The notes under the pieces are model-generated. The model was not told where the DNA came from and did not search any database. It was given only the letters and a program-made list of their open reading frames with translations. Below are positions 51,003 to 60,383 of a stretch of DNA of 64,000 bases, in pieces. The translations under genes and the position numbers were made by a program. Origin of the DNA: Psychrobacillus faecigallinarum (GTDB lineage: Bacteria > Bacillota > Bacilli > Bacillales_A > Planococcaceae); NCBI RefSeq assembly GCF_014836595.1, contig NZ_JACSQO010000009.1, positions 1-64,000 on the forward strand, given 5' to 3'. Position 1 is the stretch's first letter, and each line of letters opens with the position of its first letter.

Positions 51003-53720
51003 ATGAAAATAGAAAAGCTCCATATATACGGTTTTGGAAAGCATGAAAATATAGAAGTGGAACTTCATAAGGGGATAAATGTATTCTTTGGGGAGAATGA
51101 AGCAGGAAAGTCTACGATTCAGCAGTTTATACTGCATATTCTTTTTGGATTCCCACAGCGAAATGCACAGCTCCTTAGGTATGAGCCAAGAAGCAACACC
51201 ACTTATGGCGGGAAGATACAAATCCAATCAGATGAAGGTAAGAGAGTCGTGATTGAGAGGGTAAAAGGGAAGGCGAGTGGAGATGTCACCTTATTTTTCG
51301 AGGATGGTACTCGTGGAGGAGAAAAGGAGCTTTCCACTATACTTCATTCCTACAGTCGAGTAGATTTTGAAGCTATTTTTTCATTTTCTCTGCTTCAGTT
51401 ACAGGGCTTTGAAAAAATGACAGAGGAAGAGCTGACTCGTACACTACTCTCCTCTGGAACAACAGGAATGGATACGTTATCCAATGTGGAAAATCAGTTT
51501 GCAAAAGAAATGGGAGAGCTCTACAAGCCGACTGGTAGAAAGCCACTCATCAATCAAAAATTGGAAGAGTTAAGGCAGCTTGAATCTGGGTGGAAGGAGC
51601 AAATGGAACAGGTGGAGAAATACGAGCCATCTATCCAGCGTCTAAATGAAATAGAGCAGCTCTTAAGTGAAATGATAGAGCGTGAGAAGGAGCTGGCGGG
51701 GCAACTACAGAATTATTCTCGTTGGAAACAATTAAAGCCACTAAAAATAGCTGAAATCGAGCTTATCGAGGAGTTGGATAAGCTTCCAATACAATTATTT
51801 CCACCGGAAGGGATTCGCCGCTATGAGGCTATTAAGGATAAGCAGACAAATACACAAATTGCTGCAGAACAACTAAACCAGGAGTTGCAGCTAACGGTTC
51901 ATGCTACTGAAACAATTTCACCAGAGAAGCTGAATGAAATTCAGGGATTTTTGAGTCAGGAATCTCATTGGCATCAGTTACGTGCCAAGCGAGTTCAGTT
52001 AGAGGAAGAACAGAACAAAACTCTACAGCAACAAATGCAACAGCTTAGCCTAATTGGCATGGAGTGGGAAAAAAGTTTAGTCAGTATTATTGACGCAGAT
52101 ATGTCTATGCAGCAAGAGGATCGGCTCGTGACAATGCTTCAAGAACAAGAGCAACTAGACCACCAGCATCAGCAAGAAAGCCGTTTACTGAATCTGAAGA
52201 AACAGGATTCGGAGCAGCTACAAAAAAAGATACAGGAATCGAAACGCTCTCGGTCATCATCTAGTGGCCAAGGTAACGCAACGGGTATCTTATTTTCGGT
52301 AATAGGATTTATATTAGTTATTGGGGTTATCTTTAGCTTTCTTGCCTCCAATTGGTTTATTGCTCTCCTTGCAATTATTATTAGTGTTGTTGTCTATGGA
52401 GGCTTTAAATTGCTCGTTAGAGGGCTGAATAAAGAGAATGATGTCCGTCAATATACAAGCTTACTAGAAAACGAGCTAAGCGGACTCACTGAACAAATTA
52501 CTCAGCTAGAAGAAACAATAATAGAAATAGAACAGAGGAAGAGGGACCTGAAACAAAGAGTTTCTGTATTTTTAAAGAAATATCATATTAATGAGGAGCT
52601 TTCTCCTAATTTATTAACGGACCTGTTTAATCGTTTAAGAATGATTCAGGATTACCAAATTCAACTGGACCAAATGGAAGGTAAGTTAGAGGAAGTAAGC
52701 AGAAGCTTGCGAGACTTGAAAAATCGTGCTCAACATTTGACGAACTTCCAGTTAGCAGATGACCTTTTATTCCACCAACTACGTGAAATTTATTTATCAG
52801 AAAAGAAGAAGTTAGAGGAAGAGCAGACGACTATAAATAAAATAACGAAACTCAAGGAAAAGCTTAAGGAGCTACAATTGTTATTAAAAGCTCAGGATCA
52901 ACAGATGACATTGCTTTTCCAAGAGACTGGGGTTACAACAGAAAGTGATTATTATCAAGCTCATTTAGTGTCTCAAAAGAGAGCTACATTAGAAAGAGAA
53001 TTAGAGCAAGTTAGGATACAATTAGGCGATAGTCAAGTAGGTATCGATGATTTTGAGGAAGGCTTTGAAGAAACAGCTAGAAAAGCTCTAAATGAGATGA
53101 AAGAAAAAAGTCAGGTTCTTTTAGAGGAAAAGGCATCATTGCTATATGAAACGAGTCGCTTGCTCGAAAATGAGAAGCAAAGTGAAAAATTACAAGAATT
53201 AGAAGAAAAAAAATCCGAGCTGTATGAGCTAGTTAAAAAATGGGCTGCTTATAAAACAGTGACAGAAGCTATTAAACAGACATTGTTACAACTAAAAGAA
53301 GAAAGACTTCCGGAGGTTCTTGAAAAAGCAAAATGCTATTTTCGGATATTAACTAACGAATCCTACGAGCAGTTAGAGTTTACGCCTGACGGTCTTTTCG
53401 AAGCAGTCAAGCCTAGCGGAGAACGATTTAAGATAGCAGAGCTAAGTCAGGCCACAAAGGAGCAGGCATATATTGCCTTAAGAATTTCCTTAGCAGTTTC
53501 GTTAAAGAATAAAATTTCTTTTCCTATTATTCTGGATGATCCTTTTGTACATTTCGATCGAAACCGATTAAAACAAGTGGTACAATTAATGCAAGAGCTA
53601 CAAGATGAACATCAACTATTGTATTTTACATGTCATGAGCATATGCGTCTTAGTTGGAATGAGGCTCATATAATAGAGGTAGCGACATTACAAGTTGGAA
53701 GTGGAGGGGTTTTGAGATGA
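51003..53720 (+). CDS. yhaN: SMC/Rad50-like ATPase YhaN
   Basis: 905 residues. Walker [10 protein letters not shown] (30-38), two long coiled-coil stretches (about 185-420 and 480-760) and a C-terminal ATPase half with signature-like [14 protein letters not shown] and Walker [13 protein letters not shown]. Unusual for a Rad50-like protein, a membrane hairpin sits between the coils at about 428-472 ([36 protein letters not shown]), which is also known in YhaN. Works with YhaO. It overlaps yhaM by ATGA. Confidence 0.92.
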   Translation: MKIEKLHIYGFGKHENIEVELHKGINVFFGENEAGKSTIQQFILHILFGFPQRNAQLLRYEPRSNTTYGGKIQIQSDEGKRVVIERVKGKASGDVTLFFEDGTRGGEKELSTILHSYSRVDFEAIFSFSLLQLQGFEKMTEEELTRTLLSSGTTGMDTLSNVENQFAKEMGELYKPTGRKPLINQKLEELRQLESGWKEQMEQVEKYEPSIQRLNEIEQLLSEMIEREKELAGQLQNYSRWKQLKPLKIAEIELIEELDKLPIQLFPPEGIRRYEAIKDKQTNTQIAAEQLNQELQLTVHATETISPEKLNEIQGFLSQESHWHQLRAKRVQLEEEQNKTLQQQMQQLSLIGMEWEKSLVSIIDADMSMQQEDRLVTMLQEQEQLDHQHQQESRLLNLKKQDSEQLQKKIQESKRSRSSSSGQGNATGILFSVIGFILVIGVIFSFLASNWFIALLAIIISVVVYGGFKLLVRGLNKENDVRQYTSLLENELSGLTEQITQLEETIIEIEQRKRDLKQRVSVFLKKYHINEELSPNLLTDLFNRLRMIQDYQIQLDQMEGKLEEVSRSLRDLKNRAQHLTNFQLADDLLFHQLREIYLSEKKKLEEEQTTINKITKLKEKLKELQLLLKAQDQQMTLLFQETGVTTESDYYQAHLVSQKRATLERELEQVRIQLGDSQVGIDDFEEGFEETARKALNEMKEKSQVLLEEKASLLYETSRLLENEKQSEKLQELEEKKSELYELVKKWAAYKTVTEAIKQTLLQLKEERLPEVLEKAKCYFRILTNESYEQLEFTPDGLFEAVKPSGERFKIAELSQATKEQAYIALRISLAVSLKNKISFPIILDDPFVHFDRNRLKQVVQLMQELQDEHQLLYFTCHEHMRLSWNEAHIIEVATLQVGSGGVLR

Positions 53721-54655
53721 AGGGAATTACACAGCTACGAGTAGGAGATCCTGTCGATCATTTCTTACTGATTAAACAATCAACTAAAGGTGTTACAACA
53801 GTTGGAAAACCATTTATGTCACTTGTACTGCAGGATAAAAGTGGAGATATCGAGGCCAAGCTATGGGATACCAACGAGGAGCATGAAAAACAATATGCTG
53901 CTAGTCAAATAGTGCGCGTTGGGGGAGAAATACAAGATTATCGTGGAAAGTTTCAGCTACGTGTAAAGAGTATTCGACCTGTTAAAGCAGATGAGACGAT
54001 AACCATTCACGATTTAGTTCCATCAGCAGAAAAGTCAAAAGAAGAATTGATGGAGGAATTACTACAATTTTTCTTCGAGATGAAAAATCCTTTGATACAA
54101 CGAGTAACGCGCCATTTACTAAAAAAACATCAAACAGCGTTTATGACTTATCCAGCAGCTACTAAAAACCATCATGATTATGCTTCTGGTTTAATTGATC
54201 ATGTCGTTTCTATGCTAAAGCTTGGAAAATCCCTATGCGACCTTTACCCAACATTAAACAAAGATCTTCTTTATGCAGGAATCATCTTACATGATATAGG
54301 GAAGGTATTAGAACTATCGGGGCCAGTAGCTACTACGTACACAGTTGAAGGTAACCTGTTAGGACATATTACGATTATGGTGAATGAAATATCAAAAGCA
54401 GCAGAGGAGCTTCAAATTGATGGAGAGGAAGTAATGCTACTTCAACATATGGTGCTTTCTCATCATGGAAAAGAAGAGTGGGGTAGTCCGAAGCGACCGA
54501 TGGTGCGTGAAGCAGAAATACTGCATTATATTGATAATATTGATGCTAAGATGAATATGCTTAATCGAGCATTGGATAAAACGAATCCGGGAGAATTTAC
54601 AGAGCGTTTATTCCCATTAGAAAATCGTTCTTTCTATAAGCCTACTTTTGAATAA
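53717..54655 (+). CDS. yhaM: 3'-5' exoribonuclease YhaM
   Basis: 312 residues: an OB-fold at the N-terminus (about 12-90, [13 protein letters not shown] region) and an HD domain (about 160-290; [34 protein letters not shown]). YhaM degrades RNA and single-stranded DNA 3' to 5'. All HD metal residues are visible. The start codon overlaps the yhaN stop (ATGA), so yhaO-yhaN-yhaM form one operon. Confidence 0.93.
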   Translation: MKGITQLRVGDPVDHFLLIKQSTKGVTTVGKPFMSLVLQDKSGDIEAKLWDTNEEHEKQYAASQIVRVGGEIQDYRGKFQLRVKSIRPVKADETITIHDLVPSAEKSKEELMEELLQFFFEMKNPLIQRVTRHLLKKHQTAFMTYPAATKNHHDYASGLIDHVVSMLKLGKSLCDLYPTLNKDLLYAGIILHDIGKVLELSGPVATTYTVEGNLLGHITIMVNEISKAAEELQIDGEEVMLLQHMVLSHHGKEEWGSPKRPMVREAEILHYIDNIDAKMNMLNRALDKTNPGEFTERLFPLENRSFYKPTFE

Positions 54656-54657
54656 AG

Positions 54658-54697
54658 AAAATCGTAGAGGCCATGCAAGGCCTTTACGATTTTTTTA
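54658..54697 (+). terminator. Terminator of the yhaO-N-M operon
   Basis: AAATCGTA with TACGATTT and inner GGCC with GGCC form a two-step stem, followed by seven T. Confidence 0.87.
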
Positions 54698-54857
54698 TTG
54701 AAAAAAAGCTCCAAATGATTATTAATAGTGATGTTTAGCATAAGTTCCAAGGTCTTGAGGGCAAATGGAGATGTCCCCGAAAGAGAAACCTCCATACTTC
54801 CGTGGGTTATGTGTACAAGATGTTTTATAGGTTTAACGTTTTCATGTTTATAGATAT

Positions 54858-54892
54858 AAAAAAGGGATCACGGCATGAGCCGCGATCCCTTA
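54858..54892 (-). terminator. Terminator of prsA
   Basis: AAGGGATCACGGC and GCCGCGATCCCTT form a stem with a four-base loop (one mismatch); T residues follow on the minus strand. Confidence 0.85.
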
Positions 54893-54922
54893 TAGCAAAA
54901 TAGTTAATCCTGCTAGTTTGAA

Positions 54923-55858
54923 TTATTTTTCGCTTTTTTCAGTAGAAGCATCGTCTTTTGTTTTTGATTCATCTGTAGTATCGGCAGCTTCACCAGCATT
55001 TAAAAATTCATCAAGGGCAGCTTCTAAATCTTTATCCTTGATATCAATTTTAGCATCCTTTAATAGCTTAGCGATTTTTGGTAGTAATGCAGATTGGTCT
55101 GCTTTTTCAAGCTTCAAGTTTTTCTCTATTTCAGCTTTTTTGTCTTCATATGATTCTTTAACTTCACGCTTGTCCGTTACTTCGATAATATGGTAGCCAA
55201 AGCTAGATTTAACTGGTTCACTAATTACATTAGGCTCTAAAGCAAATGCTGCTTTTTCAAATTCTGCGTCCATAGCACCTTTACCGAACCATCCAAGCTC
55301 TCCGCCGCTTTCTTGTGCAGCAGGTTCTGTAGAGTAAGCTTTTGCAACTTCAGCAAATTCTTTACCAGAATCTAATTCAGCTTTAACTTTTTTAGCTGTT
55401 TCTTCATCTTCTACAAGCACGTGGCGAGCATTAACTTCGTTTTTGGTATTTTCATATTCCGCTTTAATTTCATCTTCAGAAACCTTTACATCTTCGATCA
55501 TAGCAGCTTCTTGTAAAAGATTAAGGCGTAAATATTTTTTGTATGATTCTTCTGTGTATCCTTGTTGAGCTAGCAACGTTTCAAAATTTTCTCCTAGCTG
55601 TTCTTTATCAGCTTTTAGCTGAGCGTCTACTTGTTTATCGGTAACATCGTACTTAGAGTCAAGTACTTTTTCAATCATAAGAAGTTGGAAAGCTTGTTCT
55701 CCAATGGAAGCTTTCATTTCTTCATATAAATCATTTTGTGTGATGTCGCCTACTTTAGATGTTGCAATTACTTCGCTGCTATCAGCAGAATCATTGCTAC
55801 ATGCTCCTAATGCAAGAACAGATGCTGCTAATGTTAATGATAAAACTGTTTTTTTCAT
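54923..55858 (-). CDS. prsA: Foldase lipoprotein PrsA (parvulin peptidyl-prolyl isomerase)
   Basis: 311 residues. Lipoprotein signal with lipobox LALGAC (C21 modified), then helical chaperone region and a parvulin domain (about 135-230: ARHVLVEDEETAKKV, AYSTEPAAQESGGELGWFG, SSFGYHIIEVTDKRE). It helps exported proteins fold outside the membrane. ATG 55858 is used, with TAGGAGAG seven bases upstream; the 21 extra residues of the longer frame do not look like signal sequence. Charged, Ser/Thr-rich tail (TDESKTKDDASTEKSEK). Same neighbourhood as in B. subtilis. Confidence 0.94.
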   Translation of the reverse strand: MKKTVLSLTLAASVLALGACSNDSADSSEVIATSKVGDITQNDLYEEMKASIGEQAFQLLMIEKVLDSKYDVTDKQVDAQLKADKEQLGENFETLLAQQGYTEESYKKYLRLNLLQEAAMIEDVKVSEDEIKAEYENTKNEVNARHVLVEDEETAKKVKAELDSGKEFAEVAKAYSTEPAAQESGGELGWFGKGAMDAEFEKAAFALEPNVISEPVKSSFGYHIIEVTDKREVKESYEDKKAEIEKNLKLEKADQSALLPKIAKLLKDAKIDIKDKDLEAALDEFLNAGEAADTTDESKTKDDASTEKSEK

Positions 55859-55997
55859 GGAAATCTCTCCTAACTTCATCATGTTGCAAGTGTAACTATA
55901 ACATAAACGAAACAAAAACAAAAATAGTTCCCGTTCATTTGCCTACCATATTTTGAAACCACAGCATAGGATAAATTAGAAAAGGGAGGTGTTCTAA

Positions 55998-56111
55998 ATG
56001 GGTGGACAATATAACAACTATGGCGGTGGCTATGGATCAGGTTCAGGCTTCGCTTTATTAGTAGTTCTGTTTATTCTTTTGATTATCGTTGGCGCTGCAT
56101 TCATCTACTAA
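55998..56111 (+). CDS. YjcZ-family small membrane peptide (37 aa)
   Basis: Gly/Asn/Tyr-rich N-terminus (MGGQYNNYGGGYGSGSGF) followed by a single hydrophobic helix (ALLVVLFILLIIVGAAFIY): the sporulation-associated YjcZ family pattern. GGGAGGTG lies eight bases before the ATG. Members are abundant in spore formers and poorly understood. Confidence 0.85.
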   Translation: MGGQYNNYGGGYGSGSGFALLVVLFILLIIVGAAFIY

Positions 56112-56172
56112 CGAAATCAAGAACTGAGATCGCTTAGGCGATCTTGGTCTATATTTCTTTCAGAAATAAGAA

Positions 56173-56209
56173 ATGACCCAATCATTTTAATGATTTGGGT
56201 CAATTTTTC
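56173..56209. terminator. Bidirectional terminator after the YjcZ-like gene
   Basis: TGACCCAATCATT and AATGATTTGGGTCA form a long stem with a short loop; a T run follows on the plus strand and weaker T-rich sequence on the minus strand. Confidence 0.78.
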
Positions 56210-56211
56210 TC

Positions 56212-56397
56212 TTAAACTGCGTAAACCAACTCAACATAGAAAGATACAAGAAGAATCGTAATTAATATATTAATGGTTCTAAAAATCTTAGGATGTTTTT
56301 CTTCTGGGATTTCTTTTGACATTACAAGCGCATAAGTCATTCGATTAATTTGTAGCAAGTAAAATGCCGAGAATAGAACTAAAGTAAATATAATCAT
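56212..56397 (-). CDS. Small membrane protein (61 aa)
   Basis: Two hydrophobic segments (IIFTLVLFSAFYLLQI near the start and IFRTINILITILLVSFYVEL, in part) with a polar loop containing MSKEIPEEKHP. ATG 56397 has GAAGGGAG eight bases upstream; the longer frame from 56427 would include the ribosome site. Family not recognised; convergent with the YjcZ-like gene. Confidence 0.6.
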   Translation of the reverse strand: MIIFTLVLFSAFYLLQINRMTYALVMSKEIPEEKHPKIFRTINILITILLVSFYVELVYAV

Positions 56398-56465
56398 GTC
56401 TAAACTCCCTTCATATACACTAAGCATATCAAATAAGGAGTAGTAGTTACAAGTGTAACATATTG

Positions 56466-57011
56466 CTAATAATTCGAAACAGCTACTAAAATTTGATAAC
56501 CAGCGTCAGTTTCTTCAATAAATGCACTTTTAGGTGACTTGCTTAAATTCTTTACATAAATTAAGTCTATAAAACACATTCCGCAGTGATAGGCAAAGAG
56601 CATCGTAAAATAATGTGCAAAGGTTGGTGCTAGCAATGCCCCTATTAAAATAGCAGAATTGATAAATATAAAAGGAGCAATTAATGAAAATAAAAATCTA
56701 TTTTTATTGATTGGATCGCACACTCTAATAGAAACGATTGGAAGAATACCATACCGTCTCTTTACGGTAACTTTAATATTATTTCGAATTGTAAACAATG
56801 GAATAAAATGAATTATTTTATGAAGCGGATAAACCATTAATACCCCAATAGCGAATAGCCAAAAGAAGTCATCAGATTTATGAGAATCATTTATAATTCC
56901 TAGTAAGGCATATGCGATAGAAAAAACGGCAATTACCATAATAGATGATAGAAGAAATAAACGCTCCATGCCGTATTGTTTTTTGACATTAATGGTTTTC
57001 CAGCAATGCAA
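56466..57011 (-). CDS. DUF3267-type membrane protein
   Basis: 181 residues with about five hydrophobic segments; HKIIHFIPLF resembles the H-x-x-x-H pattern of DUF3267, whose members are predicted membrane proteins related to zinc-metalloprotease folds, but the catalytic function is unproven. TTG start, AGGAG 11 bases upstream. The product has a hydrophilic C-terminal tail (SKSPKSAFIEETDAG). Confidence 0.65.
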   Translation of the reverse strand: MHCWKTINVKKQYGMERLFLLSSIMVIAVFSIAYALLGIINDSHKSDDFFWLFAIGVLMVYPLHKIIHFIPLFTIRNNIKVTVKRRYGILPIVSIRVCDPINKNRFLFSLIAPFIFINSAILIGALLAPTFAHYFTMLFAYHCGMCFIDLIYVKNLSKSPKSAFIEETDAGYQILVAVSNY

Positions 57012-57132
57012 GATAGATGCATCTCCTATAAAATAAATTATATTTCAGATACATACAATACGATGTTTCTATAAAAAATACAAGCTTAATAAATATTAAA
57101 ATTTATAGAGCGCTTACATTGCTGGTTTAACG

Positions 57133-57666
57133 CTATTCTGCCTTAGTAAAAGAATCATCAATGTTCTGAATAGAACGCTCAAATATCTCCATAAAATCGT
57201 CGCCATATATATTTCGGATTACAGCCATCACATCCATGAACTCTGGGAACCTTCCATAAAGATCCTTTACAGGACGAGAGCCTTCAATAACAGAATGAGG
57301 AGTTTCATGATAATTTTCATACATTTCCTCTAAAAGCTGCTGACCTTTTTCAGTTACATCTACGTATGTGTTACGCTTGTCCGTATCTCGTTTAGAAAAA
57401 GAAAGTAATCCTCTTTCCTCTAGCTTTTTGGAAAAGTTAAAGGCAGTAGACACATGCATTACTCCAAATTTTGCAACATCGGAAATAGTAGCGCCTTTAA
57501 GGTGATAAGAAATCCATAAAATATGATGCTCATTAATATTTAGATCATAGGGCTTAATCCAAGTTTGCCAATCTTTTTCGACTGCCTTCCAAAGAGCTTT
57601 TGAAAGTTGAGCTATTCGCTGACTATATAGCATTGCTTCCTTCATCGTATAAAATTGATCAGTCAT
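57133..57666 (-). CDS. hpr: MarR-family transition-state regulator Hpr (ScoC)
   Basis: 177 residues. MarR winged helix (about 40-115: [38 protein letters not shown], in part) with the wing [17 protein letters not shown], and the Hpr-specific N-terminus [22 protein letters not shown]. In B. subtilis Hpr represses protease and sporulation genes at the transition state. Neighbourhood (trpP, yhaH, prsA) matches B. subtilis scoC. Confidence 0.93.
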   Translation of the reverse strand: MTDQFYTMKEAMLYSQRIAQLSKALWKAVEKDWQTWIKPYDLNINEHHILWISYHLKGATISDVAKFGVMHVSTAFNFSKKLEERGLLSFSKRDTDKRNTYVDVTEKGQQLLEEMYENYHETPHSVIEGSRPVKDLYGRFPEFMDVMAVIRNIYGDDFMEIFERSIQNIDDSFTKAE

Positions 57667-57893
57667 CTCGTATGCCTTCTTTCTGAGTTATAATCTTTAC
57701 ACATTATAGCAATAAAGTAAGGAAGTTGAAATAAAATATTTAAAAATATTATTAATTTTATAATAATTTAATATAGAAAGAGACAAAGAGAAATACGATT
57801 TCGCAATGCCGAACAATCTATTAAAAAAGATCTTCCTATGCTTACAACAGAGAAAAATGAAAAAAGGAGGGGAAAGCACCTCCATATTCTTTT

Positions 57894-57935
57894 AAAAAAA
57901 GTATGCCTTTAATCTAAAAGACTAAATGCATACTT
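57894..57935 (-). terminator. Terminator of yhaH
   Basis: AAGTATGC and GCATACTT form an 8-bp stem with a 21-base loop; seven T follow on the minus strand. A second hairpin GGAGG/CCTCC lies just beyond at 57865-57882. Confidence 0.65.
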
Positions 57936-57939
57936 CTGT

Positions 57940-58317
57940 TTAGCGGGTTTCTGCAACCTCATTTTTCTTAGGAAGTGCTTGCTCAAGCTGTTCAATAGCT
58001 GATTGGATAGAAGAAATTTCATTTTGTAGTTGTTGCTGGAGAGGCAGTGTACCATTTTGCCACTTTTCGACGCTTTCTTTTACGTCCTTTACTGTTCTTG
58101 GAATCATTACCTGTGATTCTGCCTTTAAGCTTTGTATGGATACTTTTACTTTACGTAGCTGATCGTTAATATCAGAGAGCTTTTCTTTGTAATCGGCAGA
58201 TACGGTTTTAATATTTTCCCTAACTTCTGTACCACTTTTAGGGGTGGATAAAAGTACGGTCGTAGCACCTGTTAATGCTCCAAGAGCTACACCAATTAAT
58301 AATTGTGATACTTTCAT
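57940..58317 (-). CDS. yhaH: YtxH-like general stress protein YhaH
   Basis: 125 residues: an N-terminal hydrophobic helix with Gly/Ala spacing (LLIGVALGALTGATTVLLS) and then SGTEVRENIKTVSADYKEKL and a long Gln/Lys/Glu-rich coiled coil (LQQQLQNEISSIQSAIEQL). This is the YtxH/YhaH pattern. Position between hpr and trpP matches B. subtilis yhaH. Membrane-associated; function unknown. Confidence 0.87.
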   Translation of the reverse strand: MKVSQLLIGVALGALTGATTVLLSTPKSGTEVRENIKTVSADYKEKLSDINDQLRKVKVSIQSLKAESQVMIPRTVKDVKESVEKWQNGTLPLQQQLQNEISSIQSAIEQLEQALPKKNEVAETR

Positions 58318-58384
58318 TCAAATCACTCCTTATATGTATATATTATTCCTTTCCTTTCCATTATTAAAACATAATATTGAATAC

Positions 58385-58417
58385 AAAAAAAGCTTTCCTT
58401 GTAAAAGGAAAGCTTTT
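58385..58417 (-). terminator. Terminator of trpP
   Basis: AAAAGCTTTCC and GGAAAGCTTTT form an 11-bp stem with an eight-base loop and T run on the minus strand. Confidence 0.87.
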
Positions 58418-58422
58418 GGTAT

Positions 58423-58947
58423 TTAAATAGTAAGTGCTGTCTTAAAATTGGAGCGTCTTACAAGTTTTCCGACAATCGGATAAATGATAAAAAACGCTAT
58501 ACCGTTTATAAAGACCGCTGGTAAAACGACAATTACGAAAAGTTCTGTAAAGACTGCGCCTGCATTGAAGATGAATATAGCAGTAGATAGGAATACAGTA
58601 CCAGAGACTAATGTTCCAATACACGTTAAAACAATTGCAGTCGCTAATTTGTTTGCTAACTTTTTAAGTAATATCACTAATCCGAAGAAAACTAAAGCAG
58701 TTATTAACTTGTCAATAATATTAGGAACAAATCCTCCAGGGAAGGTAGAAAACAATCCCGATATAATTCCTGTAGATAGCCCTAGTAAAAAGACATTTTT
58801 AATTTCTGGGAATAATAATATTCCAATAAACATCATCGTCAACATAAAATCTGGCTTCATACCCCCATTAAAACCTGGAATAATAATATAAAGCACAGCT
58901 CCCACACCGACTAGCAACGACATTAGCACAAGATTTTTCGTATTCAT
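58423..58947 (-). CDS. trpP: Tryptophan transporter TrpP
   Basis: 174 residues with five or six membrane helices (NLVLMSLLVGVGAVLYIIIP, PDFMLTMMFIGILLFP, FGLVILLKKL, VLTCIGTLVSGTVFL, FVIVVLPAVFINGIAFFIIYP; each in part). It takes up tryptophan, possibly as the membrane part of an ECF-type system. Lies between hit and yhaH as in B. subtilis. The leader carries GAG/TAG triplets over the ribosome site, so expression is probably reduced by TRAP when tryptophan is high. Confidence 0.9.
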   Translation of the reverse strand: MNTKNLVLMSLLVGVGAVLYIIIPGFNGGMKPDFMLTMMFIGILLFPEIKNVFLLGLSTGIISGLFSTFPGGFVPNIIDKLITALVFFGLVILLKKLANKLATAIVLTCIGTLVSGTVFLSTAIFIFNAGAVFTELFVIVVLPAVFINGIAFFIIYPIVGKLVRRSNFKTALTI

Positions 58948-58949
58948 TT

Positions 58950-59000
58950 CTCATCTCTCCTCAACTTTTCTCAACTATTTGGTTCTTCTAACGTATCCTC
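58950..59000 (-). promoter_or_regulatory. Candidate TRAP-binding site over the trpP ribosome site
   Basis: On the minus strand the leader reads GAG-N7-TAG-N10-TAG-N2-GAG-N7-GAG-N2-GAG-N2-GAG and then AA and the trpP ATG. Two-base spacing of GAG/TAG triplets, with the longer gaps fitting missing or degenerate triplets, is the TRAP target pattern. The last three triplets include the ribosome site GAGGAGAG, so bound TRAP would block translation, as in B. subtilis trpP. Confidence 0.6.
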
Positions 59001-59057
59001 ATGATCGTTAGCAAGAATCTTATTTATGATTGTAAGGCTTTTTCCTTATAAAAGCAA

Positions 59058-59486
59058 TTAGTTGGACATTAATTTATCTGATAGTTCTTTGGCTAACTCT
59101 TGAATCATTTCTGATGAATAAGTTTTTTCTTTTGTGTTCCAAGTAAGCTTCAGTCCGTCTGTTTGATCGTAGCGTGGAATGAAATGCAAGTGAAAATGGA
59201 AGACGCTTTGCCCAGCTGGGGCACCGTTATTATTTAATAAGTTCATCCCAACGGGTCCGAATGTATCCTTCAATACAGTCGCGATTTTTGGGACTACCTT
59301 AAACAAGTTGCTTGCCTCTTCTTCACTTAAGTCATATACATTTTCCTTGTGACTTTTAGGAATAATTAAAGTATGTCCTTTAGTTAAGGGCATAATATCC
59401 ATAAAAGCATAGACATACTCATCCTCATAAATTTTTGCACTTGGAATGGAACCATCAATTATTTTACAAAAAATACAGTTAGTCAT
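59058..59486 (-). CDS. hit: HIT family nucleotide-binding protein
   Basis: 142 residues. Histidine triad H97-F-H99-L-H101 (HFHLHF) and N-terminal zinc cysteines C4 and C7 (CIFCK). HIT proteins hydrolyse AMP-linked nucleotides; the physiological substrate is uncertain. Divergent from ecsA, which is the B. subtilis arrangement. Confidence 0.94.
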   Translation of the reverse strand: MTNCIFCKIIDGSIPSAKIYEDEYVYAFMDIMPLTKGHTLIIPKSHKENVYDLSEEEASNLFKVVPKIATVLKDTFGPVGMNLLNNNGAPAGQSVFHFHLHFIPRYDQTDGLKLTWNTKEKTYSSEMIQELAKELSDKLMSN

Positions 59487-59633
59487 GAAAAAACCTCCTA
59501 TTCATTGTTAGGATGAGTTTAACATATAATAGGACAAGTTTGTTTTTCTTTTCTAAACATTGATTGAAATTGAAAGGAGATTTTTAAGGCAGGCTTTGGT
59601 AAAATTATAAATAAGAAGAATAGAGGTGTAGAA

Positions 59634-60383
59634 ATGACTGTATTAGAAGTAAAAAATGTAACAGGAGGATACACAAGAAAGCCTGTATTACATGATTTAG
59701 ACTTTTCCATTAATAAAGGGGAATTAGTTGGATTAATCGGATTAAATGGAGCAGGGAAGAGTACAACAATCAAACATATAATTGGAACAATGAATGCTGC
59801 AAAAGGGGAAATTCTACTTAATGGTAAATCATTAAAGGATGACCCAGCACTTTATCGCTCTTCTTTTTCTTATATTCCTGAAACCCCAGTGTTGTATGAC
59901 GAGCTAACGTTAAATGAGCATTTAGAGCTTACAGCAATGGCCTATAATTTAGATAAGGACGTATTTGAGGTAAGAAAAGCATCTCTATTAAAAGAGTTTA
60001 GAATGGAAAAAAGGTTGAACTGGTTTCCAACCCATTTCTCAAAAGGGATGCGACAAAAAGTAATGATTATGTGTGCATTTTTAGTTAGCCCATCCTTGTA
60101 TATTATTGACGAGCCTTTTGTTGGGTTAGATCCCCTAGGAATTCAGTCGTTGCTTGATCAGATGAAGTCAAGAAAGGACGAGGGCGCTTCTGTTCTAATG
60201 TCCACTCACATATTATCAACTGCCGAAAGATACTGCGATCGTATTCTTCTTTTGCATAACGGGAAAATTCGTGCACAAGGGACTATGACAGATTTACGAG
60301 CAGCATTTAAAATGCCTCATGCAACTTTAGATGATCTTTATATTGAAATGACAAAGGAACAACAAGATGAACAATTTGCGTGA
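59634..60383 (+). CDS. ecsA: ABC transporter ATP-binding protein EcsA
   Basis: 249 residues. Walker A GLNGAGKST (36-44), signature FSKGMRQK, Walker B LYIIDEPFVGLDP and the H-loop STHILS. With EcsB it forms the Ecs transporter, linked in Bacillus to regulated intramembrane proteolysis, exported protein processing and competence. AGAGGTG lies seven bases before the ATG. Overlaps ecsB by 17 bases. Confidence 0.93.
   Translation: MTVLEVKNVTGGYTRKPVLHDLDFSINKGELVGLIGLNGAGKSTTIKHIIGTMNAAKGEILLNGKSLKDDPALYRSSFSYIPETPVLYDELTLNEHLELTAMAYNLDKDVFEVRKASLLKEFRMEKRLNWFPTHFSKGMRQKVMIMCAFLVSPSLYIIDEPFVGLDPLGIQSLLDQMKSRKDEGASVLMSTHILSTAERYCDRILLLHNGKIRAQGTMTDLRAAFKMPHATLDDLYIEMTKEQQDEQFA

Noticed and set aside
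54918..55956. Plus-strand ORFs opposite prsA
   Set aside because: Antisense shadows of the lipoprotein gene, which has signal peptide, lipobox and parvulin domain.
59519..59773. 84-codon minus-strand ORF over the ecsA start
   Set aside because: No ribosome site and overlaps the Walker A region of ecsA.
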